Assembly (NCBI GenBank): GCA_030621515.1 | Contig: JAUXHN010000024.1 | Location: forward strand, 1 to 34,564 | Direction of reading: 5' to 3' | Origin: Deltaproteobacteria bacterium | GTDB taxonomy: Bacteria > Myxococcota_A > Polyangia > JAAYKL01 | DNA: 34,564 nt | Part shown: piece by piece, positions 1-8,978 of the stretch | Numbering within the stretch: the first letter of the stretch is position 1 | Layout: the number at the start of each line of letters is the position of its first letter | Program-made: the position numbers and the translations under genes | Notes under the pieces: model-generated | Told to the model about the DNA's origin: nothing | The model's input: the letters and a program-made list of their open reading frames with translations, nothing else | Database searches by the model: none

Positions 1-75
1 CGGATCCGAAGCCGAAGCCGGATCCGAAGCCGGATCCGAAGCCGGATCCGAAGCCGAAGGCGGATCCCAAGCCGG
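1..75 (+). repeat. Tandem 12-nt repeat (CGGATCCGAAGC) with 6-nt insertions, encoding PDPK
   Basis: Direct reading: CGGATCCGAAGC recurs about 4 times, with extra CGAAGC/CGAAGG half-units. Confidence 0.85.
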
Positions 76-98
76 TTGTGGATGACAACCCGTACTGA
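3..98 (+). CDS. C-terminal fragment of a protein ending in Pro-Asp-Pro-Lys repeats (5' truncated by window edge)
   Basis: Frame 3 reads DPKPKPDPKPDPKPDPKPKADPKPVVDDNPY then TGA at 96-98. In-frame 12-nt repeat. Too short for the ORF track. Confidence 0.55.
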   Translation, partial: DPKPKPDPKPDPKPDPKPKADPKPVVDDNPY

Positions 99-121
99 TT
101 CGGCACTCCTTTAGATAACCC

Positions 122-3100
122 GTGTCTGACCTGATAAGATCACCTGTTGTTCCCGAGTTGGGAACAGGAATCTCGCTCGAGGAGATAACCTCCAGGGCGT
201 CTGCGGGTGCTCGTATTGATCTCACCGGAGTGCAGGGAGGGGCGCTCGCGGTGGTCCTCGCCCGGTTGTCCCTGGTATGGGGTGGTCCTCATGTTGTCGT
301 CACGGAGGATTTCGCCGGAGCCCGCGATCTATTCCGCGATCTGTCTTGTCACCTGAGAACCGACGGCGGTGGTGAGATCCTGTTGTTTCCTCAATACGAT
401 CTGGGGCCGTACGATGAACTTGTTTCCGACCGCCGCTCCACCATGAATCGCGCAGGCGCGCTCTTCAAAATGATCATGGACCGGCGCTGGCGGTTTCTTG
501 TGATTTCGGCCGATGCCCTGCTTCGCCGGGTGGTTCCCAGGGGGCGCTTCGAGGACGCCTGCGCTCCCGTGGCTGTCGGGGACACGATCCGTCGGGATTC
601 GCTGATAGATGTGCTCGAGATCGGGGGCTACAACCGGGCGCCGCTGGTGGAGGAGCCAGGTACATACGCGGTTCGCGGAGGCCTCCTCGATGTCTTTCCT
701 CCCTATCTCGACATGCCGGTGAGAATAGACCTCTTTGGGGACGAAGTTACGAGTATCAGGTGGTTCGATCCCGAGACCCAGGGTAGCCAAGACCCCGTGG
801 AGGAGATCTGGATTCACCCGGCTCGAACGTCATTGTTGCCGGTGGATAAGGGCGAAAGAGAAATGGTGTCCCGGGGAATTCGTCAGATCTGCGACGAGGT
901 GAATCTCCCCACCGCGAAGACCGATCGGGTAATCGAGGATTGCCTCGATGGGAGACTCTTTGTGGGAGCGGAGGGATTTTCGCCGGCGATGCAGGAACAG
1001 CAAGGCAGTCTCCTGGAGTATCTCCCCGCGGATTTCACGGTATGCGTCGACAACCCGCCGGGGATCGACATCACATGGAACAAATCCCTGGCAGCTTTCA
1101 AGGCGGATCTGGATCGGCGTCTGGGAAGGGGCGAGCCGTCGTTCGGGTTGGATCGGCATCTCGTTTCCGTGGAGGAGATAAAGAGGGTTATTGGAGGCGC
1201 CTCACGAAAGATAGTGTCACACCCCATCGTGATCGAAGGCCGGCACGACGGTCTCGGTGACGGGAGCGAGGAGTTTTTGGATCTGGCTTCCGCCTCCACG
1301 GGTGATATCGGGGAACGGTTGAGGCACCTGACGCAGGCGGGGGAGAAGGTGGATCTGCTGGGTCCGCTCACCGGCTACCTGGGCTCTCTTACGGAAGATG
1401 GTTACCGGGTGATATTGACAGCTCATACCACCGGACAGGCCGAGCGGCTTGCGGCGATGTTGCGGGGTCGGGAGCTCGCGGTGACTCTCGATGACGGCGC
1501 CGAGTCGATCGGAAGACCGGGTGTCGTCGTTTCCGTAAGCGAGATGGCTCGGGGTTGCCTCCTTCCCGGAGACGGAATCTGCTGGATCGCCGAGGAGGAA
1601 ATATTCGGGCGACGCTCCAGGCGGAGGAGTGGCTCCCGTCGAACCGGGGTCGTCCTGGAAGATCTTCGGGCGCTCGAACCAGGCGATCTGGTCGTGCACA
1701 AGGAGCACGGAGTCGGGCGTTACGAAGGGCTTCAGAGGCAGCGGGTGAGAGACACCGAGGTCGATTTCTTGCTGATCGTGTACCGGGAAGGGGACAAGCT
1801 CTACCTTCCCGTATATCGGCTTGATCAGGTTCAGAAGCACAGGGCTGCGGGCGAGGGTTCAGCTCGGCTGGATCGACTCGGGGGTCAGACGTTTTTCAAG
1901 GCCAAGACCAGGGTGCGTGAGAAGGCGATGGAGATGGCCGCGCGTCTCCTGGATCTGTACGCCCGCAGGGAAGTGGCGGACAGGCCTTCCATGCCTGCGG
2001 TCGATGATCTCTACCGGGAATTCGAAGCGTCGTTCCCGTTCGAGGAGACGCCGGACCAGGAGCGCGCCATCGACGAGGTGATGAACGATCTCGGCGGGAC
2101 CAGACCCATGGATCGGCTCATCTGTGGCGACGTTGGTTTCGGAAAGACGGAGGTGGCCCTGAGGGCCGCGTTCAGAGTGGTGATGTCGGGTCGTCAGGTG
2201 GCCGTGCTCGTTCCCACCACCGTGCTTGCCCAGCAACATTACCAGAGCTTTGCCGCGAGGTTCGAGCGGTATCCGGTACGGGTCGAGATGGCCAGCCGTT
2301 TTCGCACGGATTCCCAGAACGCGGACACCATCCTGGGATTGAAGGAGGGCGTGGTGGATGTGGTCATCGGCACCCATCGGCTGCTTTCCAGGGACGTACA
2401 TTTCAAGCGGCTCGGATTGCTCGTGATAGATGAGGAGCATCGTTTCGGGGTTTCCCACAAGGAGAGGATCCGAACCCTGAGGGCATCGGTGGACACCCTG
2501 GTCATGACGGCAACGCCGATCCCGCGGACTCTGCACATGGCGCTTTTCGGGATGAGAGATCTCTCGCTCATGGGCACGGCGCCGGTCGATCGAAGGCCGA
2601 TCAAGACGGTTGTCTGTCACGACGATCCGGGGCTGCTCAGGAAGGCCATGGAACGCGAACTGGCGCGGGAAGGACAGGTGTTCTTTGTACACAATCGGGT
2701 CAGGGACATCCTCAAGGTGGCAGACTACGTGCAAAGGCTGATGCCGGACGCCCGCGTCGCTGTGGGCCACGGCCGGATGAAGGAAGAGAGCCTGGAGCGG
2801 GTCATGCTCGATTTCGTGGCGGGCAGGTACGACATTCTGGTCTGCACGTCCATCATCGAGTCCGGTCTGGACATCCCGCGGGCCAACACGATCATTATCG
2901 ACAGGGCCGATACCTTCGGGCTGGCCCAGCTCTACCAGATCAGGGGCCGGGTTGGGCGAAGCCATGTGCAGGCCTACGCGTACCTGATCGTGCCTCCCCT
3001 GCATGTTCTGGGCGACGGTGCGAGGGAAAGGGTAGAGGCCCTGACGCGATACACCGACCTGGGTTCGGGCTTCTCGCTCGCGACTTTGGATCTGGAGATT

Positions 3101-3670
3101 CGCGGCGCCGGGAACCTCCTGGGCGCGGAGCAGACCGGGGATGTGAACATGGTGGGCTTTGAGATGTTCTGCGACATGCTCAAGGAAGCCACCGACCTAC
3201 TTGCCGGAAGGGAGCCGAGTATAGAGGTGGAGCCAGAGGTGACCCTCGAGGAACCGGGGTTCCTGCCCGAGGAATACATTCCGGATGTGGGTTTGAGGCT
3301 CCAGTTCTACAAGAGGTTGGCTTCTGCTGATGATGAGGCCAGCGTAGAGGAGTACGCCGCCGAAATGGTCGATCGCTTCGGCGTGTTGCCGCCGGCTGCC
3401 GGAGCGCTGATCAAGGGTATGGTAGCCAAGGCGATGTGCCGGGAGCTCGGGATAATGGGTCTGGAGACCTCTCGCCACCGTTTGACGGTGCACCTTGGCC
3501 GGGATTCCCGGGTGGATCCGGATCGGGTGCTCGATCTCATTAAAACCGGCGACGGCGCGTTGAAGTTGACACCGGATCTCAAAGTTCTGGTACGGTTCGA
3601 CGGCGAACGTGAGGACGGAACACAGAGCGCCATTAGGTTCTTGCGAAGCCTCAGTTCATGTGAGATATAG
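122..3670 (+). CDS. mfd: Transcription-repair coupling factor Mfd
   Basis: 1182 aa from a GTG start. Helicase motifs GDVGFGKTEVALRAAF, DEEHRFGVSHKERI, MTATPIPRTLHMALFGMRDLS and QIRGRVGRS; TRCF-type C-terminus. Confidence 0.97.
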   Translation: MSDLIRSPVVPELGTGISLEEITSRASAGARIDLTGVQGGALAVVLARLSLVWGGPHVVVTEDFAGARDLFRDLSCHLRTDGGGEILLFPQYDLGPYDELVSDRRSTMNRAGALFKMIMDRRWRFLVISADALLRRVVPRGRFEDACAPVAVGDTIRRDSLIDVLEIGGYNRAPLVEEPGTYAVRGGLLDVFPPYLDMPVRIDLFGDEVTSIRWFDPETQGSQDPVEEIWIHPARTSLLPVDKGEREMVSRGIRQICDEVNLPTAKTDRVIEDCLDGRLFVGAEGFSPAMQEQQGSLLEYLPADFTVCVDNPPGIDITWNKSLAAFKADLDRRLGRGEPSFGLDRHLVSVEEIKRVIGGASRKIVSHPIVIEGRHDGLGDGSEEFLDLASASTGDIGERLRHLTQAGEKVDLLGPLTGYLGSLTEDGYRVILTAHTTGQAERLAAMLRGRELAVTLDDGAESIGRPGVVVSVSEMARGCLLPGDGICWIAEEEIFGRRSRRRSGSRRTGVVLEDLRALEPGDLVVHKEHGVGRYEGLQRQRVRDTEVDFLLIVYREGDKLYLPVYRLDQVQKHRAAGEGSARLDRLGGQTFFKAKTRVREKAMEMAARLLDLYARREVADRPSMPAVDDLYREFEASFPFEETPDQERAIDEVMNDLGGTRPMDRLICGDVGFGKTEVALRAAFRVVMSGRQVAVLVPTTVLAQQHYQSFAARFERYPVRVEMASRFRTDSQNADTILGLKEGVVDVVIGTHRLLSRDVHFKRLGLLVIDEEHRFGVSHKERIRTLRASVDTLVMTATPIPRTLHMALFGMRDLSLMGTAPVDRRPIKTVVCHDDPGLLRKAMERELAREGQVFFVHNRVRDILKVADYVQRLMPDARVAVGHGRMKEESLERVMLDFVAGRYDILVCTSIIESGLDIPRANTIIIDRADTFGLAQLYQIRGRVGRSHVQAYAYLIVPPLHVLGDGARERVEALTRYTDLGSGFSLATLDLEIRGAGNLLGAEQTGDVNMVGFEMFCDMLKEATDLLAGREPSIEVEPEVTLEEPGFLPEEYIPDVGLRLQFYKRLASADDEASVEEYAAEMVDRFGVLPPAAGALIKGMVAKAMCRELGIMGLETSRHRLTVHLGRDSRVDPDRVLDLIKTGDGALKLTPDLKVLVRFDGEREDGTQSAIRFLRSLSSCEI

Positions 3671-3717
3671 AACCGGTTGATATTGTAGAAGAAACTTGCA
3701 GGGCAAGGAGTGTTTTC

Positions 3718-4803
3718 ATGAAGTTTGCAATGTGGACCGGTTGGCTGCTTCTGGTAGCTTTCCTGACGGTTTGCGCGTGCGGAAGCCAGCTAGGCGAGGA
3801 AAAGAAGCAGGAAGATTCCAAGGAGGAGCTCCTGGAGTCGGAAAAACTTCCCGAAGGGCTTTCTCCCGAGCAGGCCGCAAAAGTTGTGGCCACGGTAGGC
3901 GATCGGACCATCACCGTTGGGGATGTTACGGAGCAGATAAACCGGCTTTCACCTTACATCCGTCGTCGTTGGGCAACCCCGGAGAAACGCAAGGAGTTCT
4001 TGCAAAAGCTCATTCGCGTGGAGCTCCTTTCCCAGGAGGCGGAACGCCAGGGGCTGGCTGATGATCCCGAGGTTCAACGAACGGTCAAGCAGGTGATGAT
4101 TCGCCTGATGGTGAAAAACGATCTCGAGAAGGAAATGCTGCCAACCTCCATCGAGGAGAAGATTCTTCGAGAGGAGTACGAAAAAGAGCATGACAAGTAC
4201 CATCGCCCCGCTCAGATCCGCGCCAGCCACATCGTGGTCAAGGACGAGGCGACGGCAGCCAAGCTCATCGGCGAGTTCAAGGCAAAGAGCAAGGATCGAA
4301 AGTTGTTTCGGGAGAAGGCCAAGAAAGTATCCATCGACGAGGAGACCAGAGGCCGCGGTGGCGATCTGGGATATTTCTCACGGCCGGCGGAAAGACGCGA
4401 CGACGAGCCCGAGGTGGAGGAGGAGGTGGCCGAGGCTGCATGGACACTCGAGAAGGTCGGCGATCTCCTCGACAAACCTCTCAGAACGAACACCGGCTGG
4501 CACGTCATCAAGCTCACCAACAAGAAACCCGAAATGAATCGTTCGTTCGACAGCGTAAAAAGGCTCATTGAAAACAGGTTGCTGCGCAAGGCACGGCGCG
4601 AAGGCATGGACAAATTCGTTGAAAGCCTTCGATCCAAGGCCAAAATTCAAGTTTCCGAGGAGAACCTTGCAAAAATGGAAATAGAGGGTTTCGATCCCAC
4701 TGGTGTTCACCATCACGGCGCGACCGCCCATCCTGCGGGGGTGGCCAAGGCGACCGCTGCCGCCTCGGAGAAGTCCGGCGGCGCCTCGCCAAAAACAGAG
4801 TAA
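3718..4803 (+). CDS. Parvulin-type peptidylprolyl isomerase lipoprotein (PpiC/SurA-like)
   Basis: Lipobox-like signal (LLLVAFLTVCACGS). Parvulin region ASHIVVKDEATAAKLIGEFKAKSKD...GGDLGYFS...GWHVIKLTNKKP. Confidence 0.85.
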   Translation: MKFAMWTGWLLLVAFLTVCACGSQLGEEKKQEDSKEELLESEKLPEGLSPEQAAKVVATVGDRTITVGDVTEQINRLSPYIRRRWATPEKRKEFLQKLIRVELLSQEAERQGLADDPEVQRTVKQVMIRLMVKNDLEKEMLPTSIEEKILREEYEKEHDKYHRPAQIRASHIVVKDEATAAKLIGEFKAKSKDRKLFREKAKKVSIDEETRGRGGDLGYFSRPAERRDDEPEVEEEVAEAAWTLEKVGDLLDKPLRTNTGWHVIKLTNKKPEMNRSFDSVKRLIENRLLRKARREGMDKFVESLRSKAKIQVSEENLAKMEIEGFDPTGVHHHGATAHPAGVAKATAAASEKSGGASPKTE

Positions 4804-4812
4804 AAGGAAGCC

Positions 4813-5823
4813 GTGGCCGATCTCGGATCAGAGCGTTCATGTCGTCTCGCAGGGGTGTTGGCGTTCCTCTTCTGGATGATCCCGGCCACCGGGGCCCTGG
4901 CCGGCGCCAGGGTGATCGATCAGATCGCGGCCGTCGTCGGCACTGAGATAATTCTGCTCAGCGAGGTGCACGCCCGCGCGACTCCCGCCTTCGATGAACT
5001 CGAGAAAGCGGCGAGCCAGGGCGGCGCCATGATGATGGTGGAGAGGCGAAAACAGCAGATCGTCAAGGAGAGTCTACAGGCGATTATCGACGAAACACTG
5101 GTACGTCAGCAGGCCAGGGACATGAAGATAACCGTGACCACTGAAGAGGTGGAAATGGCCATAAACAACATGGCCAAGGAAAACGGCATCGATCTGGACA
5201 CGTTTGAGAGAGCGCTCAAGGCCAGGGGCAAGGACATGGTCACCTACCGCTCCGAGATGCGCCGGAACCTGCTTGGCCTCAAGGTGCTCAACCTGAGGGT
5301 GAGGGGGCGGGTCAAGATCTCCGAGGACGAGGCTCGACAATACTACAACAATCAGGTGCGCGATGTCCGGGCGACAGGAACCTTCGAGGGCGCCCACATC
5401 CTGATTCGCGTTTCTTCGCGAGCCCGCGCGGTCGAGGTTGCAAAGTCCAGGAAGAAGGCGGAGGAGCTGCGCTCCCGCCTCGATGAGGGAGAGGACTTTA
5501 AGGGTATTGCGAAGGAGATGTCGCAGGACGAGACCACGGCCCCGAATGGCGGAAGTCTCGGCGTCAGGAATCCCGGCGAGATCCCCCCTGTGCTCGATCG
5601 GGTCTTTCTGGATCTCGAGCCCGGTGAAATAGCCGGTCCCATCAGGACTTCGGCTGGTTTCCATATCCTGCGCCTGAACAAGCGGGAGAATTTGGGAGTA
5701 CAGCCCTTTGCCGAAGTCAGGCATCGGATTGTCAATCAGCTCTCTCAGGAGGAGATGGTTCGCCAACAGAAGATCTGGCTGAAGGAGCTTCGGCTCCGCA
5801 CGTTCATAGACGTTCGCCTATAG
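4813..5823 (+). CDS. SurA-like periplasmic peptidylprolyl isomerase
   Basis: Signal peptide, SurA N-like region (RVIDQIAAVVGTEIILLSEV), parvulin domain (GAHILIRVSSRA...NGGSLGVRNPGEIPP...GFHILRLNKRE). GTG start. Confidence 0.87.
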   Translation: MADLGSERSCRLAGVLAFLFWMIPATGALAGARVIDQIAAVVGTEIILLSEVHARATPAFDELEKAASQGGAMMMVERRKQQIVKESLQAIIDETLVRQQARDMKITVTTEEVEMAINNMAKENGIDLDTFERALKARGKDMVTYRSEMRRNLLGLKVLNLRVRGRVKISEDEARQYYNNQVRDVRATGTFEGAHILIRVSSRARAVEVAKSRKKAEELRSRLDEGEDFKGIAKEMSQDETTAPNGGSLGVRNPGEIPPVLDRVFLDLEPGEIAGPIRTSAGFHILRLNKRENLGVQPFAEVRHRIVNQLSQEEMVRQQKIWLKELRLRTFIDVRL

Positions 5824-5827
5824 GGTT

Positions 5828-5856
5828 CCGCCAAAAGGCGGCGCCTCTTCGAGAGG
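5828..5856 (+). promoter_or_regulatory. Two tandem short hairpins; the second contains the putative Shine-Dalgarno of the next gene
   Basis: CCGCC-AAAA-GGCGG (5828-5841) and CCTCT-TCG-AGAGG (5844-5856). AGAGG lies 6 nt before the ATG at 5863. Confidence 0.4.
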
Positions 5857-5862
5857 TCTTTG

Positions 5863-6825
5863 ATGGTGAAGGCGCCACAAGTTATATCGCTCGTTTTATT
5901 GGCAGCAGTCTGCCTCGTTGGTGTGGGCGTGCTCATTGCGTATATCGAGGGGCTGGCCTACCTGAGCGATACAATGATGCTCATCCTTGGCGCGGCCGTG
6001 GTCCCGGTTCTGCTCCTGCTCGGTTTCTTTTTGGGAGTGCTCTACGTCAGAGGCGACCGGGGCGTTCGATCCCTTCAATCGACGTTGACAAAGCTCAAGG
6101 ATGTTCTCGGAATCGAGCGGGCCCAACGGATCGAGCTTTCAAAAGAGCGCTACGAACTGAGGGAGAACGTCGTAGCCCTCGAGGGCAAGATCAAGGATCT
6201 TTGCTCCGACGGTTCCCTGCCTCCTGCGCGTAACGTCGAGACACACGCAAGCGATGATGATCCGTTCAAGAGTGCTGAACTCAAGGAGCTGGCCGCAACC
6301 TGCGAGCGAATGCGTTTCGAACTTACTTCGCGAAAGGAGCGGATGGTCGATCTTCAAGCGGAGTTGTCCATCGCCCAGACGGAAGCAATGGAAGCCCGAC
6401 AGGAGGCGGAGGCGATGCGCAGAGTTTCCTCCATTCCGCCGCCGAAGGCAAAGCCCGATTTTCATGGTGAGTCCCTCACGGAAGTCCTCGACGGTATAGT
6501 GTCCCTCGATGGGGTGAGTGTGGCCATGGTTGCGGACGATCAAGGGTTGGTTGTGGACACCGCCGGCGAGCTTCTGGAGCCGGATACCCTGGCCGCTGTC
6601 TCCGGGCTGGTGTCGGACCTGAGCCCCCGGGTAACGGAGATGCTTCCCATAGATGAAATACACACGGTTGCCCTGGGGGACATACAGGGCAGAGTGATGG
6701 AGGTCAGGTACTTCGAGCTTTTCAAAGCCCGCTGCGCCCTGGTGATCATTCGCGATGAGGCCGCATACAATCCGGAGATGGCACGGACCGCAGTGGAGGT
6801 CATCTCGGCTCGGTTGAACAGCTAA
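5863..6825 (+). CDS. Membrane-anchored coiled-coil protein with C-terminal Roadblock/LC7-like domain
   Basis: Two N-terminal hydrophobic segments, a charged coiled-coil-like middle, then LTEVLDGIVSLDGVSVAMVADDQGLVVDTAGE...ALGDIQGRVMEVRYFELFKARCALVIIRDEA, which resembles Roadblock/LC7. ATG at 5863 preferred over TTG at 5860. Confidence 0.72.
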   Translation: MVKAPQVISLVLLAAVCLVGVGVLIAYIEGLAYLSDTMMLILGAAVVPVLLLLGFFLGVLYVRGDRGVRSLQSTLTKLKDVLGIERAQRIELSKERYELRENVVALEGKIKDLCSDGSLPPARNVETHASDDDPFKSAELKELAATCERMRFELTSRKERMVDLQAELSIAQTEAMEARQEAEAMRRVSSIPPPKAKPDFHGESLTEVLDGIVSLDGVSVAMVADDQGLVVDTAGELLEPDTLAAVSGLVSDLSPRVTEMLPIDEIHTVALGDIQGRVMEVRYFELFKARCALVIIRDEAAYNPEMARTAVEVISARLNS

Positions 6826-6888
6826 CCTGCATAATTTGCCTCCCCCTATGTTAGTATGGTTCCACAGTAATAAAAAAGGGGAGAAACG

Positions 6889-8970
6889 ATGATCAAATCA
6901 CTATGGCTTGTTGTCTTGTGTGCGGCGGCGCAATTCGCGTGCTCACAGAGCACTATCAAAACGACCGACGCCGGTACCGATGCAGACACCGATACGGATA
7001 CCGATACGGACACGGATACCGATACCGACACGGATGCCGATACGGATACGGATACGGATACGGATACCGACACGGATACCTCGACGGATGAAACCGTTTG
7101 CGACGATATCGATGACGATTCGGACGGTGAAACCGACGAGGGATGCGACGACGATACGGACGGATACTGCGATGACCAGATGGGGTACTCCGGGGATCCG
7201 GCCATATGCCCCGACGGGCCGTTCGACTGCGATGACGATGATCCGGACATCTACCCCTACTCGACGATTCACAAGGAGGGCGTGGACTACGATTGCGATT
7301 CCAAACTCGAGTTCATGGCGGATATCAACATAGTCGTGGACGATGCCTACCCGCGTCTTTGCTGGAACAACGTCGACATCGCCACTGGAATCACCAGCTG
7401 GCAGGATCGCCACGCCGAGAACTACCAGGTGGTGATGGAGTCGGGAGACAACGTCCTGGGAATAATGGGGGAGGACACCATGAGCGTGGTGTCGGCCGCC
7501 CAGGTATTCATGCGGGTCGCGGGAAGGGAGATACGAACCGACGGCATCACCGACTCGGACCCGGATTTCACCGAGTGGCGCTATTTCCCGACCTCGGGAA
7601 CGGACCCCCACATAGATTGGTGCGACAAGGCGTACGATGACAGCGCCTGGGGCCCGGCGATAACTGCGGCGGAGTACGAGGACTACGTGTGGCTCCTGGG
7701 AACGATCGAGATGCGTCATTTTTATACAAATTGGATATGGGACGGCAACCCCTCCGGGTTGCAGAACTCGTGGTTCCGGCGCAACTTCACGCTGCCGAGC
7801 GCGACGCCTCCGGTGGATCCGCCGAACAGCCCGGCGAGGTGCGCTCTCGTCGCCGCGCACCAGATTCTGAACACGGACCCCAACCGGGAGGCCTACTCTC
7901 CGGATCTGATCTCCACCGGAACGGAGATAGGGATTTCCTGGGAGGAATACGTGGCCGGAGCCTGGGGCAGCGCGGAGCTGGAGATCTACTTCCAGCGCAG
8001 CACCCTCGGTGGGACGCTCCTGGGAACACCCGAGCGAATCACAACCGCCCCCTGGTGGTCCGAATATCCGTCACTGGTATGGACCGGCGCCGAGTACGCG
8101 CTGGCGTGGACTGACTCCAGAGGGTCCCGGAACTACGACGAGATCTATTTCGCCCGCGTCAATTCCAGCGGGACGATGGTCACCGGTTCGGAGGTAGAGG
8201 CAATCAACCACTCGTCGGAATGGCAGAAGGCGCCGTCCCTCGTATCAATCTCCGGCGGTGGGTTCGGCATGGCCTGGTACGGGACCTACGACGGCAACCG
8301 GGAGATCTACTTCACCCATCTGGATTCTTCGGGATCGCATTCCACCTCCGCCGAGGTGCGGGTGACCAACTCGCCGGGCACGTCCCGGCATCCCAGTCTG
8401 GCTTATACCGGTTCGGGTTACGGTGTGGCCTTCGAGGACACGAGGGACGCGAATCGGGAGATATACTTCCAGCGCATCGATTCGAGCGGAGTTCTGGTCG
8501 GATCGGCCGTCAGGGTGACCAACGCCGCCGGCGAGTCCGCAGAGCCCGCGCTCATCTGGAACGGCACACGATTCGGCCTGGCCTGGCGGGACGAGCGGGA
8601 CGAGAACGCCGAGATTTACTTCATGCTCATCGAGGCGGACGGATCCATGGGAAGTGAAATTCGCGTGACCTGGGACGGCGCCGTGTCCTCCCAGCCCTCC
8701 CTGGCATACAACGGCACCGAGTTCGTTATCGTGTTCAGGGACGACCGGGAGGGCCAGAACGATATCTTCGCGGCCCGGCTCGACTCCGCCGGCTACAAGT
8801 TGGGAGGTGGAGACGACCGGATCACCACGTCGACCGTGGCCTCGTGGGAGCCCGATATCGTGTTCTTGAGCGGCGACGAATACGCGCTGGCCTGGGAAGA
8901 GGGCGGGCTCAACACGGCGTCCGACGATATCTTCACCGCCGCCTTCGCCATCCTCGACTGCGGTCCCTGA
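6889..8970 (+). CDS. Surface lipoprotein with Asp-Thr linker, MopE-type metal-binding motif and repeated beta-propeller-like blades
   Basis: Lipobox AAAQFAC; (DT)n linker; DCDDDDPDIYPYSTIHKEGVDYDCDS MopE-like motif; repeated PSLxxxGxxYxxAWxDxRxxxxEIYFxRxDSSG units. Confidence 0.85.
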   Translation: MIKSLWLVVLCAAAQFACSQSTIKTTDAGTDADTDTDTDTDTDTDTDTDADTDTDTDTDTDTDTSTDETVCDDIDDDSDGETDEGCDDDTDGYCDDQMGYSGDPAICPDGPFDCDDDDPDIYPYSTIHKEGVDYDCDSKLEFMADINIVVDDAYPRLCWNNVDIATGITSWQDRHAENYQVVMESGDNVLGIMGEDTMSVVSAAQVFMRVAGREIRTDGITDSDPDFTEWRYFPTSGTDPHIDWCDKAYDDSAWGPAITAAEYEDYVWLLGTIEMRHFYTNWIWDGNPSGLQNSWFRRNFTLPSATPPVDPPNSPARCALVAAHQILNTDPNREAYSPDLISTGTEIGISWEEYVAGAWGSAELEIYFQRSTLGGTLLGTPERITTAPWWSEYPSLVWTGAEYALAWTDSRGSRNYDEIYFARVNSSGTMVTGSEVEAINHSSEWQKAPSLVSISGGGFGMAWYGTYDGNREIYFTHLDSSGSHSTSAEVRVTNSPGTSRHPSLAYTGSGYGVAFEDTRDANREIYFQRIDSSGVLVGSAVRVTNAAGESAEPALIWNGTRFGLAWRDERDENAEIYFMLIEADGSMGSEIRVTWDGAVSSQPSLAYNGTEFVIVFRDDREGQNDIFAARLDSAGYKLGGGDDRITTSTVASWEPDIVFLSGDEYALAWEEGGLNTASDDIFTAAFAILDCGP
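6976..7089 (+). repeat. Hexanucleotide GA[T/C]AC[C/G] tandem repeat encoding Asp-Thr linker
   Basis: Direct reading: [38 protein letters not shown] with mixed synonymous codons. Confidence 0.95.
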
Positions 8971-8978
8971 TCTTCACG

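Noticed and set aside
1859-3004. 381-aa minus-strand ORF
   Set aside because: Antisense to conserved mfd helicase motifs; no domain recognised.
6976-7089. Possible CRISPR-like repeat array
   Set aside because: The units are 6 nt, contiguous with no spacers, and translate to an in-frame Asp-Thr linker.
6846-7250. Minus-strand ORF with long Ser-Val repeats (SVSVSVSV), and the equivalent at 34193-34549
   Set aside because: Exact antisense shadow of the Asp-Thr repeats on the plus strand. No independent start context or domain.
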